Shown here: one piece after another, positions 60,961 through 64,000 of the stretch
Position numbering within the stretch: the stretch's first letter is position 1
Layout: each line of letters starts with the position of its first letter
Assembly: GCF_023273875.1 (NCBI RefSeq)
Contig: NZ_CP096882.1
Location: 2,418,001-2,482,000, forward strand
Length of the DNA stretch: 64,000 nucleotides
From: Pseudarthrobacter sp. SSS035
GTDB lineage: Bacteria; Actinomycetota; Actinomycetes; Actinomycetales; Micrococcaceae
Direction of reading: 5' to 3'
Translations under genes and position numbers: made by a program
Notes under the pieces: model-generated
Database searches by the model: none
What the model was told of the DNA's origin: nothing
What the model saw: the letters and a program-made list of their open reading frames with translations, nothing else

Positions 60961-61917
60961 ATGAGTTCTTCACTAGCGTCCCGGCGCAGCACCGGCCAGC
61001 CGGACATCGCCACGGCGACCCAACCCCAACAAACGCGCCGCCCCTCACAGAGCCGGACCAGGAGCAACCTGAGCGGCTGGGGATTCGCCACCCCGTTCCT
61101 GGTCTTCTTCCTGGTCTTCCTGGTGTGGCCGATTCTCTACGGCATCTACATGAGCCTGACGGGCAAGTCCCTCACCGGCGCCAACGACAGCCTGATCGGC
61201 TTCGCGAACTACGCCGAGGCACTGGCCGACGCTGACATGTGGCGCTCGCTGGGAAACACGTTCTACTTCACCGTCATCAGCACCGTCCCGCTGGTCCTCG
61301 TGGCCCTGGTGATGGCGGCCCTACTGAACGTCGGGCTGCCTGCCCAGTGGCTGTGGCGGCTTTCCTACTTTGCCCCGTACCTGCTCGCCTCCACCGTGGT
61401 CTCGCTGTTCTTCACCTGGATGTACAACCCGCAGCTTGGCCTGTTCAATGACTTCCTGTCCAAGCTGGGCCTCCCCAAAGTCGCCTGGCTCAACGATCCC
61501 AACGTGGCCATGTGGGCGATCGTCATCGCCACGCTGTGGTGGACCGTGGGGTTCAATTTCCTGCTGTACCTGGCCGCGATGCAGAACATCCCGGCACAGC
61601 ACTACGAGGCAGCGTCCCTGGACGGCGCCGGAGCCTGGCGGCAGTTCTTCTCCATCACCCTGCCGCAGCTGACCCCCACCACGGTGATGATCGTGCTCCT
61701 GCAGATCCTCGCGTCCATGAAGATCTTCGATCAGGTGTACCAGATGACCGCCGGCGGGCCCGGAGGATCAACCCGCCCGGTGGTGCAGTACATCTTTGAA
61801 ACCGGCTTCACCGGCTACCGGCTGGGGTACTCCGCAGCCATCTCCTACATTTTCTTCGGACTGATCGTGCTCGTTTCGGTCATGCAGTTCGCCGTCACCC
61901 GCCGCAGGAGTGCATAA
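60961..61917 (+). CDS. ABC sugar importer permease (MalF type)
   Basis: A 318-residue inner-membrane permease with six to seven helices and the EAA loop (YEAASLDGAGAWRQFFSITLPQL). AAAGGAG precedes the ATG. It is paired with the next permease; no ATPase gene is present, so a shared MsiK-like ATPase encoded elsewhere is likely, as is common in actinobacteria. Confidence 0.9.
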   Translation: MSSSLASRRSTGQPDIATATQPQQTRRPSQSRTRSNLSGWGFATPFLVFFLVFLVWPILYGIYMSLTGKSLTGANDSLIGFANYAEALADADMWRSLGNTFYFTVISTVPLVLVALVMAALLNVGLPAQWLWRLSYFAPYLLASTVVSLFFTWMYNPQLGLFNDFLSKLGLPKVAWLNDPNVAMWAIVIATLWWTVGFNFLLYLAAMQNIPAQHYEAASLDGAGAWRQFFSITLPQLTPTTVMIVLLQILASMKIFDQVYQMTAGGPGGSTRPVVQYIFETGFTGYRLGYSAAISYIFFGLIVLVSVMQFAVTRRRSA

Positions 61918-61919
61918 CC

Positions 61920-62816
61920 ATGGCAACCCCTACCCTCACCCGTCCCACCGCACGCACCAGCACCAGCGAAGGGCTCCGCCGCCCGCGCAAAAAGATGACC
62001 GCAGGCAAGATCGCCGCCCTCGTTGTTGCGGCGTTCATCGCCGTGCTGTGGCTGATTCCGTTCGCCTGGGCCACGGCCACCGCTTTCAAGACCGAGACGG
62101 ATGCCGCAGCCCCCAAGGTCAGCTGGATGCCGCCGTCGGGCTTTACCGCTGAAGCGTTCGTCAAGGTGTTCCAGGACGGCAACATCCCGCTCTGGACCTG
62201 GAACTCGTTCTACACGTCGGCGGCCATCACGGCGATCACGCTGGTGATCTCGGCGCTGGTGGCCTACGCCCTGTCCCGGATCGACTTCAAGGGCAAGAAG
62301 GTGCTGATGACGGTGATCATTGCCTCGATCATCATCCCGCCGCCGGTCCTCATCATCCCGCTCTTTTACCAAATGCTGGCGCTGCACCTGATCGATACCT
62401 CGTGGGCCATCATCCTGCCGCAGGTCATCCACCCGGCCATGGTGTTCGTGCTCAAGAAATTCTTCGACCAGATCCCGCGCGAACTTGAGGAAGCCGCCGT
62501 GATGGACGGTGCCAGCCGCCTGCGGATCTTCACCCAGATCATCCTGCCGCTGTCCCGGCCCATCCTGGCCGCCGTCGCGATCTTCGTGTTCATCGGCGCC
62601 TGGAACAACTTCCTGTGGCCGTTCATCGCCACGAACGACGGCGCGCTCCTCACCCTTCCGGTGGGGCTGCAGACCATCAAGAGCGCGTACGGCATCCAGT
62701 ACGCGCAGAACATGGCCTCCGCGCTCCTCGCGGCGCTGCCCCTGATCCTCGTCTTCCTGTTCTTCCAGCGCCAGATCATCAAGGGCGTCGCGACGACGGG
62801 ACTCGCCGGAACCTGA
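61920..62816 (+). CDS. ABC sugar importer permease (MalG type)
   Basis: A 298-residue permease with six membrane segments and the EAA motif (EEAAVMDGASRLRIFTQIILPL). It starts two bases after the preceding stop. With its partner it forms the channel for the sugar bound by the lipoprotein, likely an arabinoside given the enzyme that follows. Confidence 0.9.
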   Translation: MATPTLTRPTARTSTSEGLRRPRKKMTAGKIAALVVAAFIAVLWLIPFAWATATAFKTETDAAAPKVSWMPPSGFTAEAFVKVFQDGNIPLWTWNSFYTSAAITAITLVISALVAYALSRIDFKGKKVLMTVIIASIIIPPPVLIIPLFYQMLALHLIDTSWAIILPQVIHPAMVFVLKKFFDQIPRELEEAAVMDGASRLRIFTQIILPLSRPILAAVAIFVFIGAWNNFLWPFIATNDGALLTLPVGLQTIKSAYGIQYAQNMASALLAALPLILVFLFFQRQIIKGVATTGLAGT

Positions 62817-62876
62817 TCCGGCACCTTTCTGACCACTCACCAAAAGACCTGAACAACAACCAAGGAGATACCGCAC

Positions 62877-64000
62877 ATGTCCCGCGCACGGATCACCCTC
62901 GACCGCGACTTCACCATCGGCGAAGTCCCCCGCCGCCTGTTCGGCTCCTTCGTGGAGCACATGGGCCGCTGCGTCTACACCGGCATCTACGAGCCCGGCC
63001 ACCCGGAGGCCGACGAGAACGGCTTCCGCCAGGACGTTCTCAAGCTCGTCAAGGAGCTCGGTGCCACCGTCATCCGGTACCCCGGCGGCAACTTCGTCTC
63101 CGGCTACAACTGGGAAGACGGCATCGGCCCGCGGGAGAACCGTCCCCGCCGGCTGGACGGCGCCTGGCACACCGTGGAAACCAACGCGTTCGGCCTGCAC
63201 GAATTCGTGGACTGGTCCCGCCAGGCCGGCACGGAAATCATGGAAGCCATCAACCTGGGCACCAGGGGAGTGGACGCGGCCCGCGAGATCGTGGAATACG
63301 CCAACCACCCCGGCGGCACCTACTTGTCAGACCTGCGCGCCAAAAACGGCCACAAGGATCCGTTCGACATCAAGCTCTGGTGCCTGGGCAACGAGATGGA
63401 CGGGCCGTGGCAGATCGGCCACAAAACCGCCGAGGAATACGGCCGCCTGGCCCAGGAAGCCGCCAAGGCCATGCGCTTCGTGGACCCGGACATCGAACTC
63501 GTGGCCTGCGGAAGTTCCAGCTCCAACATGCCGACGTTCGGCGACTGGGAGCAGACTGTCCTGACGCACACCTACGACGAGGTGGACTACGTCTCCCTCC
63601 ACGCCTACTACCAGGAGCACGAGGGCGACGTCGGCAGCTTCCTCGCCAGCGCCGTGGACACTGACTACTTCATCGAGTCCGTGATCGCCACCGCCGACGC
63701 CGTGCGTGCCAAGGGCAAACACAAAAAGCACATCAACCTGTCCTTCGACGAGTGGAACGTCTGGTACCAGCGCGGCCTGGATACCGAGGACCAGCCGCAC
63801 AACGTCGCCAAGGCGGGCTGGCGCGAGCACCCCCGGGTCATCGAGGACAAGTACAACGTCACGGACGCCGTGGTGGTGGGAACCCTGCTCAACTCGCTGC
63901 TCCGCCACGGTGACCGCGTCAAGATCGCCAACCAGGCGCAGCTGGTCAACGTCATTGCCCCTATCCTCAGCGAGGAGAACGGGCCGGCGTGGAAGCAGAC
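62877..64000 (+). CDS. Alpha-L-arabinofuranosidase, GH51 (cut by the window end)
   Basis: The first 374 codons of a retaining GH51 arabinofuranosidase with AAGGAGAT before the ATG. The acid/base Glu173 is in WCLGNEMDGPW and the nucleophile Glu292 in SFDEWNVWY. IRYPGGNFVSGYNWEDG near residue 66 is diagnostic. It removes L-arabinose from arabinan or arabinoxylan oligosaccharides in the cytoplasm after import. No signal peptide. GH51 enzymes are usually about 500 residues, so roughly a quarter is beyond the window. Confidence 0.93.
   Translation, partial: MSRARITLDRDFTIGEVPRRLFGSFVEHMGRCVYTGIYEPGHPEADENGFRQDVLKLVKELGATVIRYPGGNFVSGYNWEDGIGPRENRPRRLDGAWHTVETNAFGLHEFVDWSRQAGTEIMEAINLGTRGVDAAREIVEYANHPGGTYLSDLRAKNGHKDPFDIKLWCLGNEMDGPWQIGHKTAEEYGRLAQEAAKAMRFVDPDIELVACGSSSSNMPTFGDWEQTVLTHTYDEVDYVSLHAYYQEHEGDVGSFLASAVDTDYFIESVIATADAVRAKGKHKKHINLSFDEWNVWYQRGLDTEDQPHNVAKAGWREHPRVIEDKYNVTDAVVVGTLLNSLLRHGDRVKIANQAQLVNVIAPILSEENGPAWKQ

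Noticed and set aside
61845..63308. Minus-strand frame of 487 codons across the sugar permease and GH51 genes
   Set aside because: It is antisense to conserved genes and its composition (Asp/Arg/Gly/His-rich) is typical of a shadow frame.
1..64000. CRISPR arrays, tRNA, rRNA
   Set aside because: I saw no regularly spaced repeats and no cloverleaf or rRNA segments by eye; a tRNAscan or CRISPR search was not possible here.

Overview
The window looks like a chromosomal region of a high-GC actinobacterium, most likely an Arthrobacter-type member of the Micrococcaceae. This rests on base composition, GTG/TTG starts, actinobacterial regulator families and CRP/GlxR-like GTGA-N6-TCAC sites, not on a database match. 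I recognised no rRNA, tRNA or CRISPR array.

Layout. 1-6336: end of an unknown gene, an APC permease with an IclR regulator, and an intact two-gene heterodimeric ABC exporter. 6354-10332: a GH15 glycosidase and a GntR-FCD-Cache regulator, flanked by two paralogous small-protein genes. 10424-16576: an amine-oxidation cassette (APC permease, two cupins, trimethylamine monooxygenase, TetR regulator). 16676-20671: a methionine-synthase fragment joined to an ABC-exporter fragment that is split by an IS21-family element. 20714-23930: a candidate defence pair, an ATPase with a C-terminal nuclease-like domain and a SIR2/TIR-like/HEPN-like protein. 24243-30790: methionine-synthase and SDR debris around a redox cluster (XRE regulator, two SDRs, MarR, small membrane protein, LLM oxidoreductase). 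30830-42461: an agmatine/putrescine catabolic region with two NCS1 permeases, agmatine deiminase, N-carbamoylputrescine amidase, agmatinase, an aldehyde dehydrogenase and TetR and PucR regulators. 42462-46801: pseudogenes and a second IstA/IstB element inside another ABC fragment. 46799-56321: a second candidate signalling/defence island (receiver-APH-kinase fusion, soluble histidine kinase, SMC-like ATPase, small nuclease-like protein, 1320-residue HTH protein). 56645-64000: SDR debris, then a LacI-controlled sugar locus (alditol-oxidase-like enzyme, ABC importer, GH51 arabinofuranosidase cut by the window end).

The most striking pattern is modular. The last part of the ABC exporter gene occurs four times (one intact, three broken). 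Each copy ends at or immediately beside its stop codon and is followed by unrelated cargo: GH15, the trimethylamine cassette, the SIR2 pair, and the receiver-kinase island. Fragments of methionine synthase or of SDR genes lie on the other side of several of these cargoes. No integrase is visible, so recombination between gene fragments is one explanation. The best candidates for undescribed systems are the receiver-APH/histidine-kinase/SMC operon and the SIR2-TIR-HEPN/ATPase-nuclease pair. Two 49-52 residue proteins, whose genes differ mostly at synonymous sites, are a further unexplained item.
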